Notes: generated by a model not told the origin, from the letters alone. A stretch of 64,000 nt of DNA from Nostocales cyanobacterium LEGE 11386 (GCA_015207155.1 JADEXK010000021.1:1-64000); one strand, 5' to 3'; positions 16,708 to 26,686 are shown, counted from the stretch's first letter. Translations and numbers: made by a program.

Positions 16708-17454
16708 ATGCAAACTGACTCTAATAGTCCTTCTCGTGTTGCATCTACCTCTCAAGTAGGAAAATTATTGATTCCCCGTTCCCAGCGACGGCAATTTTGT
16801 GTTTTATTCACCTTCATGACTGTCTTAGGATGGGTTGTGGGTGGTATTGCTAGCATAGGCTTAGAAAGAAGTATCCTAGGAAGCCTACCACCTGCCGATT
16901 CTTTTCACTGGGTTAAATTACTCGGCAACATTGTGTTTGCGGTAATTTTTGCCGCCGATCAAGCTCTTGTCCTGCGTCGCTATCTCTCTGGTTGGCGATG
17001 GATGCTGGCAACTAGTATAGGTTGGCTGATTGCTAATAGCATAGCGATCGCCTGGGTGAATTATATTTCATCTATTGCCGCCTCTTTAAATCAAGTTGTC
17101 TCTCCTGAGTTAATTGTTATCTTGGGCTTTTTGTCAACAATCTCATATATTCTTTCGGGAATTTGGCTAGGGATGTGCCAATGGCTAGTGTTACGGCGTT
17201 ACACAAAACAAGCGTGGTTGTGGAATTTTCTGCCTTCTGTTTCCTTCTTTTTGATCAGTATTTGCGTTTGGTTGCTTTCTCTTGTGCAGAATTTGATTCC
17301 AGAAATGAATCGGACTCCGATATTGTATTGGAGTGAACAAGGATTTACGTCCGTGATTCTCGGAGTTATACCAGCAATTGGCTTGTGTACCTTAAAAAGA
17401 AACTCTCATCGCCAAACTAAAAGTTCTAGTTCATCTTCAGTTTCCAACAGCTAG
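16708..17454 (+). CDS. Conserved membrane protein, unknown function
   Basis: A 248-residue protein with a short cytosolic N-terminus (through RSQRRQFCVLF) and about six hydrophobic segments: near residues 32-50, 67-85, 95-118, 133-155, 170-195 and 210-228. It ends in a Ser-rich tail. Charged loops such as QALVLRRYLSGWRW and CQWLVLRRYTKQAWLW repeat, so the protein looks like an internal duplication of a two- or three-helix unit. This pattern is known from cyanobacterial hypothetical membrane proteins. It lies upstream of the oligopeptidase gene and may share its transcript. Confidence 0.7.
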   Translation: MQTDSNSPSRVASTSQVGKLLIPRSQRRQFCVLFTFMTVLGWVVGGIASIGLERSILGSLPPADSFHWVKLLGNIVFAVIFAADQALVLRRYLSGWRWMLATSIGWLIANSIAIAWVNYISSIAASLNQVVSPELIVILGFLSTISYILSGIWLGMCQWLVLRRYTKQAWLWNFLPSVSFFLISICVWLLSLVQNLIPEMNRTPILYWSEQGFTSVILGVIPAIGLCTLKRNSHRQTKSSSSSSVSNS

Positions 17455-17484
17455 TTGCTGGTTATTTGCTACAGGTTAAAAATT

Positions 17485-19554
17485 ATGAATAAAGATCATG
17501 TTTTACAAAAAATCGTCACGCCACCTATTGCTGAACAACAGCCGCAGCTTTTAGAATTACATGGCGATCGCCGCATAGATAAATATTTTTGGATGCGCGA
17601 TCTAGAAAATCCGCAAGTTATCGCTTATTTGGAAGCAGAAAACGCCTATACAGCAGCGATGATGCAGCATACGGAAACCCTGCAAACCCATCTCTACAAT
17701 GAAATGCTGGCGCGGATTAAAGAAACAGATTTATCAGTACCATACCGTAAAGATGAATATTATTATTATTCACGCACCGAAGAAGGAAAAGCTTATCCAA
17801 TTCATTGCCGGAAAAAAGGTAACTTAGATGCTCCCGAAGAAGTGCTACTAGATGAAAATGAATTAGCTGATGGACATGATTTTTTTGAATTAGGTGTATT
17901 TGCAATTAGCCCTAATCATCAAATCTTAGCTTATTCATTGGATACTAGTGGTTCTGAACAATATACACTGTGTTTTCTTGACTTGAATACACATCAGTTA
18001 TATGCAGAAACAATTCCTGATACTTATTTTTCTTTTGCTTGGGGCAATGATAATAGAACAGGGTTTTACACCAAAATTGATGATGCCAATCGTCCTTATC
18101 AACTCCTGAGGCACACTTTAGGAACTTCTCCTCATGAAGATGTGCTAATTTATCAGGAAATGGATGACATCTATCATTTATATGTTGAAAAAACCCGCAG
18201 CCAAGCATATATATTGATGACTTTACAAAGTAGTATTACTACAGAAGTACACTATTTAAATGCTAATCATCCCCAAAGTAATTTTCAAATAATTCGTCCA
18301 CGCACTACAGGAATAGAATACGATGTTGAACATCATAGCGATGACTTCTACATCGTTACCAATGACGAAGCTATTAACTTTAAATTGGTGAAAACACCTG
18401 TAACTTCCCCATCTCCAGAAAATTGGCAAACGATAATTCCCCATAGAGAAGATGTTCTGTTATTAGGGGTGAGCCTTTTTGCTAATCACTTGGTAATTTA
18501 TGAAAGAAAGGGCGGATTGCAAACGGCAAGGGTGCAAAACTTATCGACAAGTGAGGAAAATAATATTATTTTTCCTGAACCAACATATGAAATTTATGAA
18601 GGCAATAACCCCGAATTTAATACTAATATTTTGCGCTTTCATTACACCTCTTTAATTACTCCGCCATCTGTTTTCGATTACAATATGGAAACAAATCAGA
18701 GGGAATTAAAAAAGCAGACAGAAGTTCTAGGTGGCTACAATAAAAATGAATATCAGAGTGAGTGGCTAATGGCTACAGCTCCCGATGGTACAAAGATTCC
18801 CATATCTATTGTTTACAAACAAGGAATGAAAAAAGATGGTAAAAATCCTTTGTTACTGACAGGATATGGTGCTTATGGTTCTTCTTACCCAGCATCATTT
18901 TCATCAACGCGATTGACATTGCTAGACCGGGGAGCAGTCTTTGCTATTGCTCATATTCGCGGTGGTGAAGAAATGGGAAGAAAGTGGTATGAAGAGGGCA
19001 AATTTTTACAGAAAAAGAACACCTTTACAGATTTTATCGCTTGTGCTGAGTATTTAATTACGGAAGGTTGGACAGCAGGCGATCGCCTGGCAATTACCGG
19101 CGGTAGTGCAGGCGGTTTATTAATGGGTGCAGTCATCAACATGCGTCCCGAATTATTCAAAGCAGTAGTCGCCAATGTCCCCTTTGTAGACGTAGTAACG
19201 ACAATCCTAGATACATCTCTACCTCTATCAGCAATGGAATGGGAAGAATGGGGAAATCCCAACGACAAAGTTTATTATGACTACATGAAATCTTACTCAC
19301 CCTACGATAACGTTGCAGCCAAAGACTACCCAGATTTATTGATTACAGCCGGCTTAAACGATTCTCGCGTCAAATATTGGGAACCTGCCAAATGGACAGC
19401 CAAACTCCGAGAATTGAAAACAGATAATCATATTTTGTTGCTGAAAACTAACATGGGTGCAGGACATAGCGGCGCTTCTGGACGTTATGAAAGTTTGCGA
19501 GAACTGGCTTTTGAGTATGCTTTCATTCTCGATAGATTGGGTTTAGGAAAATAA
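17485..19554 (+). CDS. ptrB: Oligopeptidase B (prolyl oligopeptidase family, S9A)
   Basis: I set the start at MNKDHVLQKIVTPPIAEQQ (ATG 17485); a TTG upstream at 17455 would add residues that look untranslated. The 689-residue protein has the S9A form: a seven-bladed propeller (about residues 70-400) that screens substrates, and an alpha/beta-hydrolase. The catalytic Ser is in TGGSAGGLLMG (about residue 539), the Asp in LNDSRVKYWEPAK (about 624) and the His in GAGHSGASGRYE (about 659). Oligopeptidase B cleaves short peptides after Arg and Lys in the cytosol. Family members cannot always be told from prolyl endopeptidases, but the RVxYWEPAKW stretch favours PtrB. Confidence 0.9.
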   Translation: MNKDHVLQKIVTPPIAEQQPQLLELHGDRRIDKYFWMRDLENPQVIAYLEAENAYTAAMMQHTETLQTHLYNEMLARIKETDLSVPYRKDEYYYYSRTEEGKAYPIHCRKKGNLDAPEEVLLDENELADGHDFFELGVFAISPNHQILAYSLDTSGSEQYTLCFLDLNTHQLYAETIPDTYFSFAWGNDNRTGFYTKIDDANRPYQLLRHTLGTSPHEDVLIYQEMDDIYHLYVEKTRSQAYILMTLQSSITTEVHYLNANHPQSNFQIIRPRTTGIEYDVEHHSDDFYIVTNDEAINFKLVKTPVTSPSPENWQTIIPHREDVLLLGVSLFANHLVIYERKGGLQTARVQNLSTSEENNIIFPEPTYEIYEGNNPEFNTNILRFHYTSLITPPSVFDYNMETNQRELKKQTEVLGGYNKNEYQSEWLMATAPDGTKIPISIVYKQGMKKDGKNPLLLTGYGAYGSSYPASFSSTRLTLLDRGAVFAIAHIRGGEEMGRKWYEEGKFLQKKNTFTDFIACAEYLITEGWTAGDRLAITGGSAGGLLMGAVINMRPELFKAVVANVPFVDVVTTILDTSLPLSAMEWEEWGNPNDKVYYDYMKSYSPYDNVAAKDYPDLLITAGLNDSRVKYWEPAKWTAKLRELKTDNHILLLKTNMGAGHSGASGRYESLRELAFEYAFILDRLGLGK

Positions 19555-19613
19555 ACACTATTATCTGACATTGATCACCGCTTTACATAATCGCCTTAAC
19601 ACAATTAACATTG

Positions 19614-20009
19614 TTAGGGAGAAATAGTTTTTACATCAGAATAGGCAAGTATTTTTTCATCTACACTCACTAAAGGGACATCATATATTCTTGCTGTAGA
19701 AACGATAATTCTATCGGCTGGATCTTTATGAAAATTACCCGGAAGTGAGTAGCAATCAGTAGCTATTTGGGGAGTGATTGACAAAAGAATTACCCCCTCC
19801 TGTGCCAAAGCTATATCAAACCATTCTGTAAGCGTACAGGGAATAATTAGCTTATTGTGGGCAACCAGTCTGCTAATCTCTAATAAACTTATGGAGCAAA
19901 TACCTAAACCACGTGGTCTTTCTTGATTAATTACCTCACAATGAGCAGGGGTTAACTTAGAGTCATTATGATTCCACCAAACCCATATGTGAGTATCAAG
20001 AATTATCAC
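19614..20009 (-). CDS. PIN-domain toxin (VapC family)
   Basis: This is a 131-residue PIN protein of the common cyanobacterial type: MIILDTHIWVWW (first Asp), SISLLEISRLVAHNKL (Glu), FHKDPADRIIVSTARIYDVPLVSVDEKILAY (D-P-A-D-R signature and V-D-E-K). It is intact. Its ATG overlaps the antitoxin's last codon (20006-20009). The predicted activity is RNA cleavage with Mg ions. Confidence 0.9.
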   Translation of the reverse strand: MIILDTHIWVWWNHNDSKLTPAHCEVINQERPRGLGICSISLLEISRLVAHNKLIIPCTLTEWFDIALAQEGVILLSITPQIATDCYSLPGNFHKDPADRIIVSTARIYDVPLVSVDEKILAYSDVKTISP

Positions 20010-20290
20010 AACTCATTTACCTCAAAATCCTGATTCATTTCCCAATCATCAGGAGAAATAGCAGGTTCACTGGGATCAGTTAAATAAGCATATGGTTGCA
20101 TATCCCTGAGAGGATTAGCTTTAAATTTGATTTTATTTTCCGAAGTAGAGTTAATTTTTTCTAACTGTTCTTTAATACTTTCCTTCAAAATACAAGAGGC
20201 TAGCTCTTCAACAGATATTTGTTGTAAAATTGCTGTTTTAATGAGAAATTCTTGAGTTTCTTGACTGATGTATATATTAGTACTAATCAT
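20006..20290 (-). CDS. VapB-like antitoxin
   Basis: A protein of about 94 residues from ATG 20290 (ATG 20293 is equally possible). The N-terminal part, STNIYISQETQEFLIKTAILQQISVEELASCIL, looks like a ribbon-helix-helix domain. The C-terminal part, DPSEPAISPDDWEMNQDFEVNEL, is acidic and toxin-covering. It overlaps the PIN toxin gene by four bases, so the two are coupled. Confidence 0.75.
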   Translation of the reverse strand: MISTNIYISQETQEFLIKTAILQQISVEELASCILKESIKEQLEKINSTSENKIKFKANPLRDMQPYAYLTDPSEPAISPDDWEMNQDFEVNEL

Positions 20291-20504
20291 CATTAAACAT
20301 TGCTAATTTATTACATAATATCAAACATTATCAGCTGAAATTGGTGTACAAGTATTTATCAAACTAGCTTGGCTTTTAAAAAATTTGTAGAGCTACAGCA
20401 AAGTAAATGCTCATGGCTGAATGAGACGTTCTTCAGGCTGGTGGTATTTGGCAATTTTGATATCTCTATGAATAACCGGATTATGCCTGCGGGGCTTGAT
20501 AACA

Positions 20505-20520
20505 CAGGACTAAAGTCCTG
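20505..20520. repeat. CAGGACTAAAGTCCTG hairpin repeat
   Basis: This is a palindrome with arms CAGGACT/AGTCCTG just beyond the stop of the binding-protein gene. A sister copy at 40105-40120 lies downstream of the secretion cluster. In both places TTTAATTATT follows near a gene end. It is a dispersed repeat likely to form a 3' hairpin. Confidence 0.75.
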
Positions 20521-20531
20521 ACTACAAGCCT

Positions 20532-21857
20532 TTAATTATTCTGCCAAATTAGGTCTAAATGCTTTTGGGCTGTTTTCAGAGCCTTTTCTGGAGATTCACC
20601 CAGCAAGGTGGCCTCGATCGCTCTGCCTAAACTATCAGATAAACTATTGTAACCAGCAAGAATTGGTCGTCCACGTGCTGCGGGCATTTGCTCCAGAAAT
20701 ACTTTTAATACTGGCTTTTGCTGAATGAATTCCTGAAAAGCTTCACTTTGGGTAGATTTAATATTTACTGGCAGAAAACCCGTCCCGATACTCCATTCTG
20801 TTTGGAATTCTTCACTCAAAACAAACTCTAAAAACTTGAGTGCAGCTTGTTCTCTCGCTGGGGTAGTCTTCATGACATACAAATTACCATCGCCAATAGC
20901 CGTAGCTTGTTCCACGCTAGCAGGCATAGGAAATACTTGATAATCCACATCCGACTTCATGATATAAGTCCAAGGGCCAGTAATCTGCATAGCAACACGA
21001 CCAGCAATAAAGTCGTCTTCTTCATAACCCCGCTCAGGTGCAGACAATTTTGCTGAACCATCTTTTACCAAATCTTGCCAAAACTGCAAAGCCGTCACAG
21101 CAGCATCAGTAGTTAAATTTGGTCGATTATGGCTAATAATTTCACCCCCAGCACTCCATAAAAAGGGTAACCAACTAAAGACAGTCCATTCACCTTTACC
21201 TAATGGCAATAACATTCCATACTGTTCGGGTTGACCATCGCCATTTTTGTCTATAGTTAATTTTTTCGCAGCTTCTCTTAATTCATCCCAAGTTTTCGGC
21301 GTTTGTGTAATTCCCGCCGCTTGGAACAAATCAGGTCGGTAAAAAATGCCAATACTACTAGTGTAAAGTGGCACTGACCAAAGATGCTCATCTAATGTTA
21401 ATGCCTCTAACAAATTGGGGCTAACTTCCGATTTTAGAGGTGTTTTTTCCAGCCAATCTTCTAAAGGTAGAATCGCATCTAGTTCGACAAACTGACCTGT
21501 AATTTGTGGGTAAAAAGTCAGAATATCTGGAGGGACATTTCCCACAATTGCCGCGAGGATTTTTGGCAATTGTTGGTCTAGTCCACCTGCAAAGATAGAT
21601 TCTACTTGGATATCAGTATGAGTCTGATTAAATTTATCTACTAGTTTTTGAAATACATCCCGATTCGCTGGGGGATTAATTCCTTGCCACAGTGTCAAGC
21701 GAATTACTCCGTCATTTTCCTGTGTTGAAGTTTGACAACCAGATAAAACTATGAGACAAGAACTCAGCACAATTCCTAGAACTAATAGCTTCCAAGCAGA
21801 AGCCATGCACCGACTCAAAAAATTGCTGATTGGGTGTAGTAAAGAAGTAATTTTCAT
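20532..21857 (-). CDS. ABC-type sugar-binding lipoprotein (MalE-like)
   Basis: The 441-residue protein has a signal anchor, a lipobox (LIVLSGCQTSTQ, Cys at about 41), and the MalE-type solute-binding fold: IRLTLWQGINPPANRDVFQKLVDKFNQTH, then DILTFYPQ, WSVPLYTSSIGIFYRPDLF, ALQFWQDLVKDG and GRVAMQITGPW. Such proteins pick up sugars or polyols outside the inner membrane and hand them to an ABC permease. No permease or ATPase gene is in sight, so the partners must be elsewhere. Two cell-surface-type genes precede it on the same strand (nine-base gap to the glycosyltransferase). Confidence 0.88.
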   Translation of the reverse strand: MKITSLLHPISNFLSRCMASAWKLLVLGIVLSSCLIVLSGCQTSTQENDGVIRLTLWQGINPPANRDVFQKLVDKFNQTHTDIQVESIFAGGLDQQLPKILAAIVGNVPPDILTFYPQITGQFVELDAILPLEDWLEKTPLKSEVSPNLLEALTLDEHLWSVPLYTSSIGIFYRPDLFQAAGITQTPKTWDELREAAKKLTIDKNGDGQPEQYGMLLPLGKGEWTVFSWLPFLWSAGGEIISHNRPNLTTDAAVTALQFWQDLVKDGSAKLSAPERGYEEDDFIAGRVAMQITGPWTYIMKSDVDYQVFPMPASVEQATAIGDGNLYVMKTTPAREQAALKFLEFVLSEEFQTEWSIGTGFLPVNIKSTQSEAFQEFIQQKPVLKVFLEQMPAARGRPILAGYNSLSDSLGRAIEATLLGESPEKALKTAQKHLDLIWQNN

Positions 21858-21866
21858 ACCAACTAA

Positions 21867-22529
21867 TTAGCTAGATGAAGAAATTTTTTCTAAAACGCTT
21901 TTAGTAATACTCGTTTCGGCTCTGGTATAAATATAAGTCTGAGGTTCACTAATTTTTTGGGTGTGGAAGATTTTTTCTGCCCGTTCCCAAAAATCGGTAT
22001 CTTCTCCATAAGGAATATTATTAAATCCCTTTAACTCAAAAAATACTTGCCTTTTACCCAAAAATGTGGGGCCTAAAACACATTCTCGCAGATTAATTGT
22101 TTTTCCGGGTTGAAAATAATCTGCTACCCAAATTTCTTCTGTAGAATAAAATCCACCTTGAATTAAGTCAATTTCGGGATTGGCTTGCATATATTCTAGG
22201 CGCGAAACTAGGTGATTGGGTTTGTAAGCATCGTCACTATCGATAAATGTGATGTAATTACCAAATGATGCTTGAATTCCCGCATTTTTTGCGTATCCTA
22301 ATTTCCGATTTTGATGTCTCAAATAACGAATATTAGGGAATTTTTGCAGATATGGATTGACAATTTCAAAGGTATGATCTTGACTACCGTCATCGACTAC
22401 AATCAATTCCCAATCTGGAAAAGTTTGATCAATAACACTATTAATACAATTATTTAAGTATTCTGCGCGGTTATAAGTACAGAGAATAACCGTGATTTCT
22501 GGTTTTACGTCAAAGTTTATGCTACTCAT
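21867..22529 (-). CDS. Glycosyltransferase family 2
   Basis: A 220-residue GT-A fold enzyme. The N-terminal motif EITVILCTYNRAEYLNNCINS and ELIVVDDGSQDHT bind the nucleotide sugar. KNAGIQASFGNYITFIDSDD carries the metal-binding D-x-D-type acidic pair, and GEDTDFWERAEKI is near the end (usual E-D-x-x-x-W/Y base). It would add a sugar to a surface glycan or lipid; the sugar is unknown. It lies nine bases ahead of the sugar-binding lipoprotein gene and follows a methyltransferase gene, so these three may form an operon. Confidence 0.88.
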   Translation of the reverse strand: MSSINFDVKPEITVILCTYNRAEYLNNCINSVIDQTFPDWELIVVDDGSQDHTFEIVNPYLQKFPNIRYLRHQNRKLGYAKNAGIQASFGNYITFIDSDDAYKPNHLVSRLEYMQANPEIDLIQGGFYSTEEIWVADYFQPGKTINLRECVLGPTFLGKRQVFFELKGFNNIPYGEDTDFWERAEKIFHTQKISEPQTYIYTRAETSITKSVLEKISSSS

Positions 22530-22576
22530 TCTCGTGGTTAATTGTGCGTTAAAAGTACATCAGGCATGATTTAGGT

Positions 22577-23686
22577 TTATTTTTCAGCCATGATACAAGT
22601 GGCGACGGGATAATCTGGATGAACAGCGTCTAGTTCTTCTGTTGTTAATTCTTCTACTGCAATCCCATGATAACTAGCAATCACACTTATAGGATTGCCA
22701 TAGACGTATAATTTCTGTTGGGAAAAGTGTCTAAATATCGAGGCGAAAGCATCAGGTAAAGGTCGCCAATAATCCATGGGAGTAGCATGAACTCTAATGG
22801 CACTTGGCACCATAGCAAAACATTTACCGCCAGGTTTTAACCAAGTGTGAATATTTTCTACTGCTATCCAAGGGGCATAGCAATGCTCTAATACATTGAA
22901 AATGATGATGGAATCGAAAGATTCTGGCTCGATAACTGATACGTTGTGAACATCGCCAACTATATCAATGCCTGGGCCTGCTTCTAAATTGAGAATTTGA
23001 TATGAAGTCCCGGAATTAACTTGATAAAAGTCTTTATCTTTTGGCGTTCCGCCAATTTCTAGCACATTACCGACAATTTGCGGACGGATTTCGGCAATGA
23101 ATTTGCTGAGATAATATCTATCAACAGGTGTTCCTCTGGTTAATCCAAATGCCTGACAAATAGGAACTGTTTTTTTCAAGTCACCCCAATTTATAGAACC
23201 AGTAGCAGGTGATAGTAAACCTATCTTCTCTAATATTTCTACTATTTTGTGGAAATCTTCTAGATTTTGAATTGAGTTTAGATCATCATTTAATTCACAC
23301 TGAGAAAACAATTGCTGCAAAACTTGGTAATTTTCTCGACTTAGTGAACCAAGTTCAAATTGCATCTCTTTTTCGATAAAACTCCGAAATCCTTTACCAA
23401 AAATTGTGACGCTGCCATCTGCTAAATATATTATTGCATCTTTAATTAACTGGTCATATTTATCTAGTGCCATCAATTTATCTTGGTCTGTAAGAGCAGA
23501 TGATTTAATTTTTTGGAATATTTCATAGGCTCTTTCCAGAGAATGTTCATGAACAAAAATTTCTAGTAGAGTTAACCATGATTTTGTCGAAATTATTTCG
23601 GCTGTACGCTGACTCCAAGCAAAAATTGCATATAGTTGGGAATTTTCTATTTTTAAAAAAGCGTTTGTTACATACTTTTTAGCCAT
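22577..23686 (-). CDS. SAM-dependent methyltransferase with helical N-terminal domain
   Basis: From ATG 23686 (MAKKYVTNAF) the protein has about 369 residues. The first 180 are helical with no known domain. The C-terminal half is a class I methyltransferase: NVLEIGGTPKD (motif I, unusual in lacking the second Gly of G-x-G-x-G), NLEAGPGIDIVGDVHN, SFDSIIIFNVLEHCYAPW (D-x-x-x-x-x-x-V-L-E-H) and WLKPGGKCFAMVPS. Methyltransferases of this group often work with glycosyltransferases on surface glycans, which matches the next gene. A start at 23701 would add five residues. Confidence 0.78.
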   Translation of the reverse strand: MAKKYVTNAFLKIENSQLYAIFAWSQRTAEIISTKSWLTLLEIFVHEHSLERAYEIFQKIKSSALTDQDKLMALDKYDQLIKDAIIYLADGSVTIFGKGFRSFIEKEMQFELGSLSRENYQVLQQLFSQCELNDDLNSIQNLEDFHKIVEILEKIGLLSPATGSINWGDLKKTVPICQAFGLTRGTPVDRYYLSKFIAEIRPQIVGNVLEIGGTPKDKDFYQVNSGTSYQILNLEAGPGIDIVGDVHNVSVIEPESFDSIIIFNVLEHCYAPWIAVENIHTWLKPGGKCFAMVPSAIRVHATPMDYWRPLPDAFASIFRHFSQQKLYVYGNPISVIASYHGIAVEELTTEELDAVHPDYPVATCIMAEK

Positions 23687-23701
23687 GCAATTAATCAACA
23701 A

Positions 23702-24116
23702 AATTTCTAGTAAATTAAAATAGACTCAGGTATTATAAGCTATTTTTGGATAGTTATATAACAAGCCTAACTAATTTATGAACATCTTTCATTGCCTACT
23801 CTGTGGTGATGAGAAATAAATTTATGGCTATGCCACGCAAGTATTACAAAGTCAGATAAAATTACTAGTATTCTTGATGACAGTCTTTTGTAACAAATTG
23901 TAAAACTGATCAGCTGGTTCGGTTATTGCGATCGCACTTTCCTCCCAAACCGAACCTACTCAACTTTAATGTTGATTTAGTGTGTTAAATAGGAAGCTTG
24001 AGATTAAGCTTCATGAGATAAAAGATTGATTAAAGAAAAATACTGGTTGTCTGCAAACCAGGAAGCTTAAGATTGAGTCTCCCAAAATCAAACAGTGCAT
24101 CTTAGAGGTGATAGCT
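23702..24116. other. Upstream region of hsp20 with direct repeats
   Basis: No gene is seen in this 415-base gap. The DNA contains a HIP1 site near 23929-23936 and two direct repeats ahead of hsp20, at 23992-24012 (GGAAGCTTGAGATTAAGCTTC) and 24061-24080 (GGAAGCTTAAGATTGAGTC). They are 69 bases apart. I find no CIRCE element (TTAGCACTC-N9-GAGTGCTAA). The repeats may be regulatory. Confidence 0.4.
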
Positions 24117-24614
24117 ATGGCACTAACTCGTTGGGAACCATTCCGCGAAATTGAACGCTTTGAACCACTCCGGGGATTTGAACGTTGGGACCCACTGCAA
24201 GAAATTGACACTTTACAACGGCAAATGAATCGCCTGTTTGAAAGGTTAATACCAACAACTGATGGTGGTGAAAGCAGGGGATTGGTATTCGTTCCCGTTG
24301 CCGAACTTAGAGAAACTGATGATGCAATTGACTTGAGCCTAGAATTGCCAGGTTTAGAAGCGAAAGATATAGATGTAGAGGTGACTCCCGATTCAGTTGT
24401 CATTAATGGTGAACGCAAGTCTGAAGCCAGAACTGAAGACCAAGGTGTGATTCGGTCTGAGTTCCGTTATGGCAAATTTCAACGGGTAATTCCCCTACCT
24501 GCGATGGTTCAAAACGACCAAGTACAAGCTGAATACAAAAATGGTATTCTCCACTTGAGTTTGCCGAAAGCTGAGTCGGAAAAACACAAAGCCGTCAAAG
24601 TTAATCTGGGCTAA
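24117..24614 (+). CDS. Small heat-shock protein Hsp20
   Basis: A 165-residue small heat-shock protein. I choose ATG 24117 because an AGAGG ribosome-binding site lies eight bases ahead; a GTG at 24108 is also in frame. The N-terminus is MALTRWEPFREIERF with repeated W-E/D-P motifs. The alpha-crystallin domain runs from about residue 55 (VPVAELRETDDAIDLSLELPGLEAKDIDVEVTPD) to residue 160. The C-terminal part lacks a clear I-x-I motif. It holds unfolding proteins and delivers them to DnaK, whose gene follows after 128 bases. Confidence 0.92.
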   Translation: MALTRWEPFREIERFEPLRGFERWDPLQEIDTLQRQMNRLFERLIPTTDGGESRGLVFVPVAELRETDDAIDLSLELPGLEAKDIDVEVTPDSVVINGERKSEARTEDQGVIRSEFRYGKFQRVIPLPAMVQNDQVQAEYKNGILHLSLPKAESEKHKAVKVNLG

Positions 24615-24742
24615 GAATTAGGGACTAGGGATCGAGGATTGAGCAAAAATTTTCTTCATCCTGGATACCTAATCCCTAATCTTTCCTCAAAAGCACATTT
24701 GCTGAAGCTGAAGCTGAAGAGGAAGAGAAAGAGGAAAATCAT

Positions 24743-26626
24743 ATGGCAAAAGTAGTTGGAATTGATTTAGGAACGACAAACTCTTGTGTTGCCGTAATCG
24801 AAGGCGGGCAACCTATGGTAATTGCTAATGCTGAGGGACAACGTGTTACTCCTTCGGTGGTGGCTTATACCAAGTCTGGTGAACGCTTGGTGGGTCAAAT
24901 CGCTAGACGCCAAGCAGTGATGAACCCAGAAAATACTTTTTACTCTGTCAAACGGTTTATTGGGCGCAAATACGAAGAAGTCACCCATGAAACGACAGAA
25001 GTTAGTTACAAAGTTTTGCGAGACAGTAATGGTAATGTAAAAATTGACTGTCCCGCAGCTGGTAAAGAGTTTGCACCTGAAGAAATTTCTGCCCAAGTTC
25101 TGCGGAAGTTAGTTGATGATGCTAGCAAATATTTGGGCGAAAAAGTCACCCAAGCAGTAATTACGGTTCCTGCTTATTTTAATGACTCTCAACGGCAAGC
25201 TACCAAAGACGCAGGTAAAATTGCTGGTTTAGAAGTCCTCCGCATTATTAATGAACCGACAGCAGCAGCCCTCGCCTATGGTTTAGATAAAAAGCACAAT
25301 GAAACCATTTTGGTTTTTGACCTTGGTGGTGGGACTTTTGACGTTTCCATCTTGGAAGTAGGCGATGGTGTATTTGAAGTTAAATCTACCAGTGGTGACA
25401 CCCACTTAGGCGGTGACGACTTCGATAAAAAGATAGTAGATTGGCTGGCTCATGAGTTCCAGAGTAATGAAGGTATTGACCTGCGTAAAGATAAGCAAGC
25501 GCTGCAAAGACTGACTGAAGCAGCAGAGAAAGCCAAAATTGAACTATCGAGCGCCACTCAAACCAATATCAACCTTCCTTTTATCACCGCCACTCAATCC
25601 GGCCCGAAACACCTGGATATGACGTTGACACGGGGTAAATTTGAAGAGATGACTTCAGATCTTCTAGACCGTTGTCGTAAACCAGTACAACAAGCATTGC
25701 AAGATGCCAAACTTACCAATGCGGAAATTGATGAAGTTGTATTGGTGGGTGGTTCGACTCGCATTCCGGCTGTGCAAAAATTAGTGCGGCAGATCATTGG
25801 TAAAGACCCCTGTCAAGGGGTGAACCCTGATGAAGTCGTAGCTGTTGGCGCATCGATTCAAGCAGGTGTGTTAGCGGGTGAGGTCAAAGATATCCTGCTG
25901 CTGGATGTTACACCCTTGTCTTTGGGTGTGGAAACTCTCGGTGGCGTGATGACAAAGATTATTGGCCGCAATACTACCATTCCTGTGAAAAAATCGGAAA
26001 TCTTCTCCACGGCTGCGGATGGTCAAACAAATGTAGAAGTCCACGTTCTTCAAGGTGAAAGAGAACTAGCCAGAGATAACAAAAGTTTGGGTACATTCCG
26101 CCTAGATGGTATTCCATCAGCACCTAGAGGTGTACCACAAATCGAAGTTACTTTCGACATTGATGCTAACGGTATTCTCTCGGTTACTGCCAAAGATAAA
26201 GCCACAGGTAAACAGCAATCGATTTCAATTACAGGTGCGTCAACTCTCGATAAGCGGGATGTGGAAAAAATGGTACGGGATGCAGAAGCCCACGCCGAAG
26301 AAGACCGCAAACGTCGTGAACAAATAGATACAAAGAACTTGGCAGACTCTTTGGCTTATCAAGCTGAAAAACAGCTCAAAGACCTGGGTGATAAAGTTAA
26401 TTCTGGCGATCGCACTCGTGTTGAAGGCTTAGTACAAGATTTGCGCGAGGCAATTAACCAAGATAACTTTGATCGCATCAAGTCTCTGACTAATGAGTTG
26501 CAGCAAGCGCTGATGCAAATTGGTAGTGCTGTCTATAGCCAAGCAGGTGAACAGCCAAAAGGCGATCGCGGTGCAGGTGGCGAAGGTGAAGATGTGATTG
26601 ATGCTGATTTTGTAGAAAGCAAATAA
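24743..26626 (+). CDS. dnaK: Molecular chaperone DnaK
   Basis: The 627-residue Hsp70 has the ATPase domain ([72 protein letters not shown]), the linker [19 protein letters not shown] and the substrate-binding domain. It ends in [16 protein letters not shown]-driven folding with DnaJ and GrpE is the role. Cyanobacteria carry several DnaK proteins; the EDVIDADF tail is that of the main heat-inducible form. A GA-rich leader with a GAGG site precedes the ATG. The gene ends in a strong terminator at 26651-26686. Confidence 0.97.
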   Translation: MAKVVGIDLGTTNSCVAVIEGGQPMVIANAEGQRVTPSVVAYTKSGERLVGQIARRQAVMNPENTFYSVKRFIGRKYEEVTHETTEVSYKVLRDSNGNVKIDCPAAGKEFAPEEISAQVLRKLVDDASKYLGEKVTQAVITVPAYFNDSQRQATKDAGKIAGLEVLRIINEPTAAALAYGLDKKHNETILVFDLGGGTFDVSILEVGDGVFEVKSTSGDTHLGGDDFDKKIVDWLAHEFQSNEGIDLRKDKQALQRLTEAAEKAKIELSSATQTNINLPFITATQSGPKHLDMTLTRGKFEEMTSDLLDRCRKPVQQALQDAKLTNAEIDEVVLVGGSTRIPAVQKLVRQIIGKDPCQGVNPDEVVAVGASIQAGVLAGEVKDILLLDVTPLSLGVETLGGVMTKIIGRNTTIPVKKSEIFSTAADGQTNVEVHVLQGERELARDNKSLGTFRLDGIPSAPRGVPQIEVTFDIDANGILSVTAKDKATGKQQSISITGASTLDKRDVEKMVRDAEAHAEEDRKRREQIDTKNLADSLAYQAEKQLKDLGDKVNSGDRTRVEGLVQDLREAINQDNFDRIKSLTNELQQALMQIGSAVYSQAGEQPKGDRGAGGEGEDVIDADFVESK

Positions 26627-26650
26627 TCACATACTCTTGTTGTTTGTCAT

Positions 26651-26686
26651 AGTGCCAAAGAAACTAGACTTCTTTGGCACTGTTTT
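26651..26686 (+). terminator. Intrinsic terminator of dnaK
   Basis: AGTGCCAAAGAA (26651-26662) pairs perfectly with TTCTTTGGCACT (26670-26681) over 12 base pairs with a seven-base loop, followed by GTTTTT. It lies 25 bases past the dnaK stop. This is the clearest Rho-independent terminator in the window. Confidence 0.92.

Noticed and set aside
23702..24116. CIRCE element for hsp20
   Set aside because: No TTAGCACTC-N9-GAGTGCTAA inverted repeat is present.
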